Shown piece after piece: positions 14,680 to 23,592 of a DNA stretch of 36,849 bases. Source of the stretch: Ferrimicrobium sp. (GTDB taxonomy: Bacteria; Actinomycetota; Acidimicrobiia; Acidimicrobiales; Acidimicrobiaceae); NCBI RefSeq assembly GCF_027364955.1, contig NZ_DAHXOI010000004.1:1-36849 (forward strand). The letters are read 5' to 3'. The stretch's first letter is position 1. Every line of letters starts with the position of its first letter. The notes under the pieces are model-generated. The model saw only the letters and a program-made list of their open reading frames with translations. It ran no database searches and was not told where the DNA came from. The translations under genes were made by a program, and so were the position numbers.

Positions 14680-15780
14680 ATGGATACCTTTACGAAGTTA
14701 CAGCTTCCGGTGGTCGAAGATCGCCTGCATGGCCCCAATCCTGCGGTATCGCTGAACGCGACCTACTATGAAGGGCAGCGAGTTGTCTATGGTCGACATT
14801 CCAACTCCACCTGGGAGGCACTCGAAACCCTGATCGGGGAGCTTGAGGGTGGCACCGGGGTCTCCTTTGCCTCAGGTCAGGCGGCGATGTTTGCCTCTTC
14901 ACTGCTGGCGAGCTCTCGGTTGGTCATCTCCGAGGACACCTATGTAGGCTCCCGCGATCTAGCGGATTTCCTCAATCAGCGTGCGCTGATCCCGTGCACG
15001 TACGTCTCGGAGGCCTCCCTGCACCACCCTAGTGGGCTCACCACCCTGCAGGAGGGTGATGTGTTGATGATTGAGTCACCGTCAAACCCCCTCTTGGTCG
15101 CCTACGATATCGCTGCGCTCGCCGAGGCCTGCCACGCGCAGGGTGCCTTGCTCGCAGTTGACAACACCGTCGCCACTCCGATCCTCCAGAGCCCGCTGAG
15201 GCTCGGGGCGGATATCGTCGTGCATTCGGCCACGAAGTTCATCTCTGGGCACTCTGATGTCCTCGCTGGCTTGGTGATTGTCGCTGATGAGGAGCTCGCC
15301 GAGCGGCTCTTTGAGATTCGTGCGGTGGTCGGTTCGATCATCGGCCCCGTTGAGGCCTATCTCTGCTTTCGTGGCGCCAAGACGCTCGGCGTGCGAGTTC
15401 GTCATGCCTCGGCCTCGGCACAATGGCTGGCAAATGCGCTCGTCGAGCGACTTGGTCGCGAGGCGGTCTGTTACCCTGGGTTTGATGAGAAGCTCGTCGG
15501 GGAAGGTCGTCAGCAGAGCGCAGGTGGTGCATTGTTGTCGCTGATTCTCGACACCGCAGACCGCGCAGACCGGTTTGTGACCCAGTTGGGAGTCTTTCAT
15601 CATGCCACCTCCTTAGGTGGCGTGGAGAGTCTTGCTGAACGACGCTCGAAGTACAGCGGTGAGGAGCGACTCCCGGCCGGTCTGGTCCGGCTCAGTATTG
15701 GGCTCGAGGCGACCGAGGACCTCTGGGCCGACATCGATCAGGCATTGCGTGCTGCGGGGGTAGACGACCCCGCCTCGTGA
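14680..15780 (+). CDS. Cys/Met metabolism PLP-dependent enzyme (cystathionine gamma-synthase/lyase family)
   Basis: A 366-residue fold-type I PLP enzyme of the trans-sulfuration family. It has YGRHSNSTWEALETLIGELEGG and SFASGQAAMFASSLL (cofactor phosphate binding), VLMIESPSNPLLVAYDI, AVDNTVATPILQSPLRLGAD and the Schiff-base lysine in VHSATKFISGHSDVLAG (about residue 190). The C-terminal domain includes SLGGVESLAERRSK and GLVRLSIGLEATEDLW. Sequence alone does not separate cystathionine gamma-synthase, beta/gamma-lyase, O-acetylhomoserine sulfhydrylase and methionine gamma-lyase. It lies 21 bases after the DUF2469 gene and is the last gene before a strong hairpin. There is no room for a leader riboswitch. 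Confidence 0.85.
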   Translation: MDTFTKLQLPVVEDRLHGPNPAVSLNATYYEGQRVVYGRHSNSTWEALETLIGELEGGTGVSFASGQAAMFASSLLASSRLVISEDTYVGSRDLADFLNQRALIPCTYVSEASLHHPSGLTTLQEGDVLMIESPSNPLLVAYDIAALAEACHAQGALLAVDNTVATPILQSPLRLGADIVVHSATKFISGHSDVLAGLVIVADEELAERLFEIRAVVGSIIGPVEAYLCFRGAKTLGVRVRHASASAQWLANALVERLGREAVCYPGFDEKLVGEGRQQSAGGALLSLILDTADRADRFVTQLGVFHHATSLGGVESLAERRSKYSGEERLPAGLVRLSIGLEATEDLWADIDQALRAAGVDDPAS

Positions 15781-15811
15781 TGTCTACTGCGACTGCTAGC
15801 AACGATTGCTG

Positions 15812-15843
15812 ACGGTTCAAGCCGTCGGAATGGCTTGAACCGT
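15812..15843 (+). terminator. Perfect 12-bp hairpin after the PLP-enzyme gene
   Basis: ACGGTTCAAGCC (15812-15823) and GGCTTGAACCGT (15832-15843) pair perfectly across an 8-base loop, 31 bases after the stop at 15780. No T-run follows on either strand, so this would be a non-canonical terminator or a 3'-end stabilising hairpin. The position at the end of a ~15-kb co-directional block suits transcript termination. Confidence 0.6.
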
Positions 15844-16503
15844 TGGATGTGATCGCATTGCCAAGCAAGATTGTGCTCATGTTGAATAGCGAAACTCGGT
15901 TGAACCATAGGACGCAATTTGGTGACACGCGGTTTGCGTGGAGCGAATTGAGCCATGAGTTCCCTTATAGGCGCTCCGGTATTGTGATCGCTTATTCGTG
16001 TGTTCCAACGAGCGCTTACCGATTGGCTACTCATCTCAACGGGTAAAGTCCAACAGCGCATCCGACTCCTATCGTCACTGGTGATGATTTACGATGTCTC
16101 GGCTCTGATGGCTAGGGCACTGGAGTCAGTCATAGCAAGTCATTGGTTGGACCCGATCGATTGGGGTGGTGCGAATAAATCGACATAGTGGTGATAAGAC
16201 CACAGGAGCGCGAATATGGTGCCAATCGGGGCTTTGGGATGGAGTCTCATGATGGAATGACAGCAAGCGTTCTATTGGTTCACGATTGCTTATGGTTTGG
16301 CCCATTGCGGCGTGGGACCAGCGGTCACCTATGTGGACGTTCGTGGTAGATGGACGTTAAGAAGGGATCCAGATCTGCCGACAGCTTAGGTAGTCGATTG
16401 ACGCTGACATTTGGAATGGACGGTGAATGCCCTTCTCTCAATGTTTGGGGAGATCGATCAGGTTTATCTTCTTTGAAGATTGAGGTTGCTAGGAGGTTGG
16501 TTG
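15844..16503. other. 660-bp region without a convincing gene
   Basis: Short frames occur on both strands (the longest about 65-85 codons), but none has a good ribosome-binding site and recognisable sequence together. Base composition looks more AT-rich than the flanking genes. At the right end, ATCTTC-TTT-GAAGAT (16466-16480) forms a 6-bp hairpin 10 bases before the AGGAGG of the next gene, so it would lie in its 5' leader. A promoter for the envelope cluster should be here, but I could not fix one; a TTGACG near 16398 has no good -10 partner. Confidence 0.5.
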
Positions 16504-17211
16504 ATGAGAGCTGTGGTGCGGGGAGTAGCCGTTTCGACGGTGGCGGGGTTGGTCGCAGTCTTGGGAATGACACCGGCTGCATGGGCCAGTGGTAGCCCTA
16601 CTCCAAGCAGTCCTTCAGCTCCGGCTCCCATTGCTGGTTTCCAAACCACCGTTCTGAGCCAAAGCGTTGCTCCTTCGTCGAAGACGCAAACGTTTCATGC
16701 AACCTCCAACGTTTCGAACGTAACCATCTCCGTACCCCCAGGTGCCTTCGGGAACGTAGTCGTCCAACTCGTGGTGACCGAGCCCACCCTCTCCTCTCTC
16801 ACCTCTTCCCTCGCGAGCCTAGGGCTCTTTGGGGACACCGTTGGAGCTGGTGTTGGTGTTGAAGTGCTCGACAGTGCCACCGGGCAGGCGCTCTCTGGCA
16901 CGTTCGCGTCAGGCGTGACGGTCACTATTCAGTCGAGTTCGATTACATCAAAGTCCAAGGTGATTGAGTATCCTGTTGTCGGGAATCCTTACATTGTTAA
17001 TAATGCGACGGCAACGAACGGTCAGGCGGTCATCACCGTCACCAGCGACCCGGGCCTTGCGGTGGCAACACCGGCGTCTTCCTCTTCAGTGGTTCCAGGA
17101 GCCACCTCTCCCGTAACGGGAAAGAATTTCCTTCCCGAGGCTGCTGGTGCCGGACTGCTTCTCGTTTTTGGCGGTTCGCTCATGGTTGCATCAAGGCGCC
17201 GACAGGCTTGA
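16504..17211 (+). CDS. Secreted Ser/Thr-rich surface protein with LPxTG-like (LPEAA) sorting tail
   Basis: I do not recognise the central domain. The 235-residue protein has a signal peptide (MRAVVRGVAVSTVAGLVAVLG...), with likely cleavage after Ala28 (AWA-SG). A Ser/Pro/Thr-rich segment (about 29-65) and a compact beta-rich region follow, with the motif ISVPPGAFGNVVVQLVV. The tail carries LPEAA at 210-214, a hydrophobic stretch (LLLVFGGSLMVA) and RRRQA. This is the layout of a sortase sorting signal, but with Ala where LPxTG has Thr-Gly. The start ATG at 16504 has AGGAGG seven bases upstream. It overlaps the next gene as TTGA and heads a four-gene overlapping unit; a sortase gene lies 6.4 kb downstream. 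Sortase anchoring is inferred. Confidence 0.78.
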   Translation: MRAVVRGVAVSTVAGLVAVLGMTPAAWASGSPTPSSPSAPAPIAGFQTTVLSQSVAPSSKTQTFHATSNVSNVTISVPPGAFGNVVVQLVVTEPTLSSLTSSLASLGLFGDTVGAGVGVEVLDSATGQALSGTFASGVTVTIQSSSITSKSKVIEYPVVGNPYIVNNATATNGQAVITVTSDPGLAVATPASSSSVVPGATSPVTGKNFLPEAAGAGLLLVFGGSLMVASRRRQA

Positions 17212-18107
17212 GGTTTAAGTTTTACCAGATCGGAGTGCTGGCGCTGGGCCTTGGCGCGCTACTTGGTGCCTGTGGTGCTGCGACAGCATCTACTGCCCAC
17301 AAGAGTCCTGCGTCTGGTTCAACCCACCAGCGTCCCAGTGAGATTATTCCAGTCTCTTCGGATGCCCTGGCGATGGGGCCATTGCAATCGAATGGTACCA
17401 TTGCGGTGCTTGCTGGGACGGACCATTCGAAGGGGGTGTTCCTTTACGATATCGCTGATCAACAAGAGATTGGGAGCTTTTCTGTTTCGAATCTTGCACA
17501 GTCGATCACTCAGCTGCCCAATGGTGATATCGCGGTTGGCTTTGGGGGCAGCTCGGTAGGAGCGGTGCAACTGTACGCCGAGAGCGGCCGTGAGTTTGCC
17601 TCCGTTCCTGTCGCGGAACCGGTGCTATCGTTGAGCGTGGGTAGCGATGGAGGATCCATTCTCGTCCTCGAGGGTACCAGCCGTGCCCGTGCCGTTGCCC
17701 TCTTAGACGTTGCAACCCGTGAGGCCTCCTCAACTATCCCGGTAGCGTTACAGACCGTTGCGATTGCATCGTCGTTGCAAACCCCGAATGAGTTGTATGG
17801 GCTGGAATCACAGGGGGTCGTGGCTGTGTACACCACGACAACCGGTCAGGAGATTGGAGATTTCATCGTGGGACACTCAGGCCGTGCCCTGGCTATGGGA
17901 CCTGGTGGAAACCATCTCTTTGTACTAAAGGGTTCTGCTCAAATTCGCAATGTGGCTGTCGTGGACCTGGCGACTGAACGCGACGTTCGCGTGCTGCCAG
18001 CACCAAAGGGTGCAGTTGCCATTCAGACTGACCTTACCAGTCAACATCTGATTGAACTCGCGAGCTTGCCAAATGCGGCCAATATTCAGGTGGCGTCGAC
18101 GTCGTGA
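17208..18107 (+). CDS. Predicted lipoprotein, beta-propeller-like
   Basis: A 299-residue exported protein. A signal peptide (FYQIGVLALGLGALLGAC) ends in a lipobox LLGAC with the lipidated Cys at residue 22, then a Ser/Ala/Thr linker. The rest reads as repeated strands of the kind seen in YVTN/WD-type propellers: GTIAVLAGTDHSKGVFLYDI, then GDIAVGFGG...GAVQLYAESG, then ILVLEGTSRARAVALLDVAT, then LFVLKGSAQIRNVAVVDLAT. No catalytic residues are evident. TTG start, overlapping the upstream gene as TTGA; the stop overlaps the next gene as GTGA. It may sit on the outer face of the membrane as an accessory of the envelope system; the function is unknown. Confidence 0.75.
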   Translation: MRFKFYQIGVLALGLGALLGACGAATASTAHKSPASGSTHQRPSEIIPVSSDALAMGPLQSNGTIAVLAGTDHSKGVFLYDIADQQEIGSFSVSNLAQSITQLPNGDIAVGFGGSSVGAVQLYAESGREFASVPVAEPVLSLSVGSDGGSILVLEGTSRARAVALLDVATREASSTIPVALQTVAIASSLQTPNELYGLESQGVVAVYTTTTGQEIGDFIVGHSGRALAMGPGGNHLFVLKGSAQIRNVAVVDLATERDVRVLPAPKGAVAIQTDLTSQHLIELASLPNAANIQVASTS

Positions 18108-20179
18108 AAACCCTCGATGTACTTCCTGCGCGTGAAGTGGCCGAGAAGCGATCAGAGGAGATAAGTCCCAGTCTGGGGGTTGCGGGTGTCGCTCAGGGTG
18201 CGGGTCCCTGGATGCTGGTCGGTGCGGTTCTCGTCCTCTGGGGGCTTCGTTTTGGGTTAGGCGTCGGTGAGGGTGTGTGGTTCAGCGTAGCTGATGTGGG
18301 TGCGGTGGCATCGGGTCTTGGCATCGCTGTTGCATCTCCGTGGCTAGCAAGTTCGCCAAGGGCGCGATTTGTTCACTACGTGATCTTGGCGGTTGTCCTT
18401 GGAGCGTTCGTCGCCTGGGCTTGGCAGCAGATCTTGTTGGCTCCCGCCTACGCGACGGATGAACTCGCATTTGACCAGTATGCAGCCCATCTCCTGTTGC
18501 ATGGAGTCGATCCCTATCGAGCGTCTCTTGCTAACGCCTTTCCTCGCTATCAGGTATCACCAGATGCCTATACCCTGCGTTTCAATGGATCGCCAGTCAC
18601 CAGCCTGTCCTACCCTGCGCTCTCATTCCTTGTCTACGTACCGATGCTGTTGGCCGGGATCCACATGCAGGCGGGGGAGATCGTAGACATTACCGCGTGG
18701 GCTATAACGATTTTGCTCACCTGGGTCACGGTCCGCAACGACTGGCGACCACTGGTCCTTGTCTTAGTAAGTCTCTCTGCCTATATTGCCTATGCGGTTG
18801 GCGGAGTGACAGATGCGCTTTATGTTCCGCTCTTGGTTGGAGTGGCTGCGTCAATGCCCCACTATTTGCGCCGTAGTCGATGGGGCTGGATCGCACCGCT
18901 GCTTCTCGGTACTGCGATGGCGATCAAGCAGACGCCTTGGTTGATCGCTCCGTTTCTCGCTGAAGTCGTGCTCCTTGTCGTTGCTGACAGGGAGGGGTGG
19001 AGGGCTGCGTGGACTCGGTTGGGACTCTTTGTGACGATCGCTGCGTCCGCGTTCATGGTCTGGCAGGTTCCCTTTGTCCTATGGGCTCCACACGCTTGGC
19101 TCGCAGGGGTCCTCACTCCCTTTGATTCCTCCGTGGTGCCGGCGGGTCAGGGACTAATAGCGCTCACCCTGGCGTTTGGAGTTGGCGGCGGCGGCTTCTC
19201 CTGGTTGACGCTTTTATCCATCGTCTATATGGCTGGAGGCCTTGTCATTCTTTGGTTTGCCTGGCCCCAACATGGTTGGTTGGCGTTTGCGTTACCAGTC
19301 TTGGCCCTCTTTTTTGCGACCCGCTCCTTTGGTTCGTACTTCGTCAACCTTATTCCCGCGGCGTTGGTGGCGCTAGGGAGCTGGCCTCGGAGTCGTGTCG
19401 AACTATCGAGACGCCCATTATTGATTACCCTTGCGGCGTTGGGGACGATCACGCTGGGGGCTCTTGTACTCTGGGTAGCCTCCCCTCCACCACTCAGGGT
19501 TCGCATTGTTGGCGTTCATACCTCTGGCCAACTCGCCACGATTGACCGGGTGACTTTGGCGGTTGCAAATTCGTCGAACCACCCGATCACACCTAACTAC
19601 GTGGCCGAATTGGCAGGCTCCTTTAGTTCGCCCTGGGTGCGGTTGTCAGGACCGACGATTATTCCTGCGCACTCCAGCAAAACCGTCGTCGTCGGCGCAC
19701 CGAATTTTCCTGCTCAGCCATCTGTAGCCGGTGGTTTTCAGATGGTGTCCTTTGCAAAGAACTTCGTTGCCCCGTCTGCCCTCTACGAGCCAGGTTTGCT
19801 ACACGTGGTCCTCGTTCCGGATGCACTTAACCACCCGATTTCGTTTGGCAAGACCGTTACCCTGGATGCGGAGTTGGTCAATCGACTCGATGAACGCGTT
19901 CGCGAGGCTGGCGTTCCTGTCTATCTCGGCCAGGCGGTCTATGCCCAGCGAGGTCTACTGTACGGGAGTGCCGCCATCAATCGTTCTGCTCCCGGAGCCA
20001 CTCCGGTGGAGGAGTTGACCGGACCCGGGGGAGTAGCAGTTTTTCGCATCGTTGATCATGGGTCACAACCAGACCCGATCAGCTTTGAGGCAAACCTCGT
20101 GTCGACCCAGGGCTTCTACCCCTACGGCTATTCCCAAATCGTGCCAATTCGCTTTGTCCAGAGGAGAAGTGAACGATGA
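18104..20179 (+). CDS. GT-C-fold-like integral membrane glycosyltransferase candidate
   Basis: A 691-residue protein with about 11-12 predicted membrane segments (residues ~35-460) and a C-terminal extracytoplasmic domain of about 210 residues rich in beta strands (RVRIVGVHTSGQLATIDRV ... PVYLGQAVYAQRG). The first large loop has ATDELAFDQYAAHLLLHGVDPY, with acidic residues where GT-C enzymes keep their catalytic Asp/Glu. AIKQTPWLIAPF and TDALYVPLLVG also resemble GT87/DUF2029-type polyprenyl-phosphate-sugar glycosyltransferases. It probably transfers a lipid-linked sugar outside the membrane; acceptor and sugar are unknown. GTG start, overlapping neighbours by 4 bases on both sides. The family call is by pattern only. 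Confidence 0.7.
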   Translation: MKTLDVLPAREVAEKRSEEISPSLGVAGVAQGAGPWMLVGAVLVLWGLRFGLGVGEGVWFSVADVGAVASGLGIAVASPWLASSPRARFVHYVILAVVLGAFVAWAWQQILLAPAYATDELAFDQYAAHLLLHGVDPYRASLANAFPRYQVSPDAYTLRFNGSPVTSLSYPALSFLVYVPMLLAGIHMQAGEIVDITAWAITILLTWVTVRNDWRPLVLVLVSLSAYIAYAVGGVTDALYVPLLVGVAASMPHYLRRSRWGWIAPLLLGTAMAIKQTPWLIAPFLAEVVLLVVADREGWRAAWTRLGLFVTIAASAFMVWQVPFVLWAPHAWLAGVLTPFDSSVVPAGQGLIALTLAFGVGGGGFSWLTLLSIVYMAGGLVILWFAWPQHGWLAFALPVLALFFATRSFGSYFVNLIPAALVALGSWPRSRVELSRRPLLITLAALGTITLGALVLWVASPPPLRVRIVGVHTSGQLATIDRVTLAVANSSNHPITPNYVAELAGSFSSPWVRLSGPTIIPAHSSKTVVVGAPNFPAQPSVAGGFQMVSFAKNFVAPSALYEPGLLHVVLVPDALNHPISFGKTVTLDAELVNRLDERVREAGVPVYLGQAVYAQRGLLYGSAAINRSAPGATPVEELTGPGGVAVFRIVDHGSQPDPISFEANLVSTQGFYPYGYSQIVPIRFVQRRSER

Positions 20180-22233
20180 CTACCGTCATCAGCGAGGCAC
20201 CACCGATACGCTCTCTTGTAGGATTGCGCAATCGTGGGGCTCGCTTGGTGCGACGACTGGGGGCGCTCGATGGGGTGGTCAAGGTCGCCTGGGGACTTGG
20301 TCTCCTTCAGTTTGTGATCCTCTGCGTTGAGGAGCTGCGGATCGTTGAGGGAGGAGCGTTGAGTTGGGACTATTCCGTCGACGCAAGTGCCTATAGTGCC
20401 ATCGCCCGTGGTGATCTAAATCCTCATTATTTCGTTGGTATTGCATACTCTCCTTTCATGAGGAATCACTATGATCTCCTCACCTGGCCGTTGGCGCTGC
20501 TGCTCGTCGGTCTGCTTCATCTTCCTGTGAAGATCACGTTGTTGATTCTTCTCCAGGCCTTGCCCCTGGCCCTCATTGGTCCGATCGTGGCCACTTATGC
20601 CTGGGTGCGAGGGCGAGAGCGTGGTATCTCAGGCGCGCGCCTTGAGGTGCTCACCCTCGTACCAGCGCTCCTCGGTCTCATCGACATCTGGCTCTACTGG
20701 TCGGCAAGTTTTGACTATCACGATAAGGCCCTCCAAGGATGTCTGTTGGTATTGGCGGCGATCGCCCTCGAGCGACGTCGCACCCTCTGGCTGGTCGTTC
20801 TGGTTACCCTCTTGCTGCTAACTGGCGATACCGGTGGATTGGTGGTGGTGGGGCTTGGGATCGCTGCGCTGTTACGACGACGCTGGCAGGTTGGTGCCGT
20901 CATTATCGTCGCCGGTGGACTCGTCCTAGTGGCACCCGGGAGTATTCTTCCACCGGATGCTTGGGGTGGTGCAGCGGTGCTTTATGGGGCGTTGGCGCCA
21001 GGGCATCATCACTTAGCTGGCATCGCGATCGGGGTTCTGCATCACCCAGCCAGAGCGCTCGATCGCCTATTCAGATCGCTTCCCGACGTCTGGGCCCTGA
21101 TCGGGGCCGCCGGGGTGCTCGGGGTCTTCAGCGCTGAAGGAGTAGGGCAGATGGCATTAGTAGGGTTGGCCGCTTGGCTGACGCCAGTGCAATTCGCGTA
21201 CGCAGGCAACTTTCAGACTGTTCCTGTGAGCGACGCGCTGTTGCTCGGTTCGGTTGGCGTATTACTGTGGCTCTACGGTCCCCGTCACCGACGAGCGGTT
21301 GGGTTAACTGTAGGAATAGCCAGTGTCGTGTGGTCCACCGGTTGGGTGGTGGTCTTTGCCCCACGTCTGGTGGGGAACGTAGTGGGGATCGCCCCCTCTG
21401 CTCAGGCGGGAGCTTCGCTGGCTACGATCGAGGCGGAGATACCCGTTCGCCAAGAGGTCGTTGCTCCGAACGGGATTATCGGTGACTTTGCTACTCGACA
21501 CCAACAATTTCAGCCTCTTAAGTGCAGGTCAAGCACCATTGTTCCAACGCATGGAATTCCGTTAAACGTTGTTGTCGCGCCTGAAGTTGGTGCAGAGTAC
21601 TGTGGTCCAGGTGTGCTGCTCTCGGAAGTCTCAATGGTGGCGCAGCTTCCTGGTGCCCGATTGCAGGTGTTTTCGGGCCCTGTCTACTGGGTTCGTTGGA
21701 ACCCGGGCCCAGGATCGCGCGACGTGCAACTCACACCTGGGGCGACCGGTGTCTGTGGCTCACTCGCTCACAGTCTCACTAGCCGTTCGCCGCTGCATGG
21801 AACGTATGAAGGTTGTGCCGAGTCTTTTCACGGGCCTGGGTTTGCCCTCCAGGATTTTACCGTGGCCTTTCCTCCGAGGACACGCGATGAGGCGATTGTG
21901 TCGCTCTCAGTCTCAGGGCAGGCTTCGCTGCAGGTTTGGGATGATCCGGCCGGTGCCCTTGTCGCTCAGCGCTTCCTCAGCTCCGCGTCGACGGAGCTCA
22001 TCACGATGCCGTTTGTGACTCCGCGTTTGACGCCGCCATCAGCGGCGTTCTCCGATGGCATATTTCCGTTCCAGACCCGATTTGTACCCCCGATTCCCGA
22101 AGATGCCTTCGAGTTGCGAGTCTTTGTGCCCAAGGGTTCCGCCGTCACTCTCGACGGGGTCTGGATGGGGAGTGGCCGAGAGGGTGTGGCGGTTCTGCGA
22201 TCGGCTTTGTTCGCTGGAATTGGCCAGGGCTAA
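20176..22233 (+). CDS. DUF2079-like multi-spanning membrane protein with extracytoplasmic domain
   Basis: A 685-residue protein with about 11 membrane segments in residues ~35-420 and a soluble, beta-rich C-terminal part (~430-685) that should face outside. The early region (DYSVDASAYSAIARGDLNP ... NHYDLLTWPLALLLVGLLHLP ... LLILLQALPLALIGPIVATY) follows the DUF2079 pattern: an acidic first loop, His/Asp near a substrate loop, then an LLxLQA helix. That family is related to GT-C glycosyltransferases. Three Cys in the C-terminal domain (CRSS, YCGPG, VCGS), plus YEGCAE, may form disulfides. It overlaps the previous gene as ATGA, so the pair probably acts together. The enzymatic role is inferred. 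Confidence 0.68.
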   Translation: MTTVISEAPPIRSLVGLRNRGARLVRRLGALDGVVKVAWGLGLLQFVILCVEELRIVEGGALSWDYSVDASAYSAIARGDLNPHYFVGIAYSPFMRNHYDLLTWPLALLLVGLLHLPVKITLLILLQALPLALIGPIVATYAWVRGRERGISGARLEVLTLVPALLGLIDIWLYWSASFDYHDKALQGCLLVLAAIALERRRTLWLVVLVTLLLLTGDTGGLVVVGLGIAALLRRRWQVGAVIIVAGGLVLVAPGSILPPDAWGGAAVLYGALAPGHHHLAGIAIGVLHHPARALDRLFRSLPDVWALIGAAGVLGVFSAEGVGQMALVGLAAWLTPVQFAYAGNFQTVPVSDALLLGSVGVLLWLYGPRHRRAVGLTVGIASVVWSTGWVVVFAPRLVGNVVGIAPSAQAGASLATIEAEIPVRQEVVAPNGIIGDFATRHQQFQPLKCRSSTIVPTHGIPLNVVVAPEVGAEYCGPGVLLSEVSMVAQLPGARLQVFSGPVYWVRWNPGPGSRDVQLTPGATGVCGSLAHSLTSRSPLHGTYEGCAESFHGPGFALQDFTVAFPPRTRDEAIVSLSVSGQASLQVWDDPAGALVAQRFLSSASTELITMPFVTPRLTPPSAAFSDGIFPFQTRFVPPIPEDAFELRVFVPKGSAVTLDGVWMGSGREGVAVLRSALFAGIGQG

Positions 22234-22302
22234 GGATTCACCGTTCTGGTCTTGGTCATTTAGGTCGAAAAGAGGAAAGGATTAGCGTGATGGGGATAGA
22301 TC

Positions 22303-23253
22303 ATGTTAGGGGGGGGTCAACGAGTAGTCGTGGTGGTTCCTGCCTACAGCGCAGAGCGGAACATTGAGGCCACTAGTGCCGAGATTGACTTTGGTGTTGT
22401 GGACCGGGTCATTGTGGTCGATGATGCGAGTCATGATCATACGCTCCAAAGAGCAAAGAGTTGTAATGCGTTGGTCGTTGCCCATAAAATGAATCAAGGT
22501 TATGGTGCCAATCAGCGGACCTGTTATGGGCTTGCGCTAGATGATCATGCAGATATTGTTGTCATGGTGCTTGGGGATTATCAGTATTCACCCCGCTTGA
22601 TTCCGTCGCTTGCTGGTCTCATCGCATCGGGCCACTACGACATGGCACTTGGATCACGATTTCTTGGTAATGGTGCCCGGGAAGGTGGGATGCCTTGGTG
22701 GCGGTACCTGGCTAATCGCGTTCTCACAGCTTTTGAGAATGCTGTGGTGGGACAGAAATTATCTGAGTATCACACAGGCTTGCGCGCCTTCTCGCGAGAT
22801 CTGCTTGTGTCGATGCCCTTCCATCAGTTCTCCAATGATTTCGTCTTTGATAGCGAGGCGTTGGCCTATGCGGTTGCCAGTGGTGCACGCATTGGAGAGG
22901 TTTCCTGTCCAACTCGTTATTCGCCGGACTCGTCCTCGATCAGCTTTCGACGGTCGATCCGTTATGGTCTTGGAGTGGTGCGCACGTCGCTAGCATGTCG
23001 ACGATCTTTCGATGGCCACGGCCGAGGAATTTTTACCGGGGTAACCAAGTCAGTCCATGGTGAGCGGGGCTCTCTTTCACCGGTGGCGAAAACTGTTGAG
23101 TTCCATGCTCCACGACCAATGTCCCAGTCACTTCTTGAGGTGGGTTCGGCGGGAGACGGTGATCGAATAGCCGGACTGATAGCTGATCCACCCGCACTGG
23201 TGGGCACGCCTCATGGCGAGGAGGCTCGGATGCCTTCGACTCAAGCCGTCTGA
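22303..23253 (+). CDS. GT2 glycosyltransferase, polyprenyl-phosphate sugar synthase-like
   Basis: A 316-residue soluble GT-A enzyme of family GT2. The start VVVVVPAYSAERNIE is followed by VIVVDDASHDHT (nucleotide binding), NQGYGANQRTCYGLAL, VVMVLGDYQYSPRLIPSL (DxD-region equivalent), GSRFLGNGAREGG and EYHTGLRAFSRD. This pattern fits Dpm1/UDP-glucose dolichyl-phosphate synthases, so it could load a sugar onto polyprenyl phosphate for the two upstream membrane proteins. There are no membrane helices; the last ~80 residues look disordered. ATG at 22303 is poorly spaced from a purine-rich tract, whereas an out-of-frame ATG at 22290 has a better site (AGGAAAGG, 22273-22280). A run of eight G follows at 22309-22316, so the start is uncertain. 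Confidence 0.82.
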   Translation: MLGGGQRVVVVVPAYSAERNIEATSAEIDFGVVDRVIVVDDASHDHTLQRAKSCNALVVAHKMNQGYGANQRTCYGLALDDHADIVVMVLGDYQYSPRLIPSLAGLIASGHYDMALGSRFLGNGAREGGMPWWRYLANRVLTAFENAVVGQKLSEYHTGLRAFSRDLLVSMPFHQFSNDFVFDSEALAYAVASGARIGEVSCPTRYSPDSSSISFRRSIRYGLGVVRTSLACRRSFDGHGRGIFTGVTKSVHGERGSLSPVAKTVEFHAPRPMSQSLLEVGSAGDGDRIAGLIADPPALVGTPHGEEARMPSTQAV

Positions 23254-23592
23254 TGGTTGCTTTGACGACGCGAAGGGGTGGATCGAAGTAGCTCTAGTTG
23301 CGACTGATATTTCCCTTGGTTGGTGGGAGACGAGTACGAAGTTGATCGATCTTTCCGGAGCGGCTTTCCGGTCGGTAGAGAAGTGGGGTCGGCTCGCATG
23401 CGAAAAGCCGATTGATGTGATTCGTGATACGCGCGGTTGCCTGCTCAATCGGGGGTCCGGGTCGGTAGGAGCGACGTGTATGAAGGTCGAGTCCTGGATT
23501 GACCTCAATGTTTGCGCTGTTCCCGCCGACACAATGGAGAGGAGCGATTGTCGAACGGTGTTTATCTTGATGTGTAATCAACGGCGTTGGTG
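23254..23592. other. 339-bp region between the GT2 and sortase genes
   Basis: Frames are open on both strands (for example 23213-23593 on plus and 23128-23532 on minus) but none shows recognisable sequence. The plus frame has poor codon choice compared with its neighbours and overlaps the GT2 end. A short inverted repeat, TCGGCT...AGCCGA, surrounds an inner CGCATGCG palindrome near 23392-23414. It may hold the sortase promoter. Confidence 0.4.

Noticed and set aside
14667-14681. 15-base sequence GTGATGGGGATAGAT shared with 22287-22301, each near a gene start
   Set aside because: One exact 15-mer match between two places is expected by chance in a window of this size.
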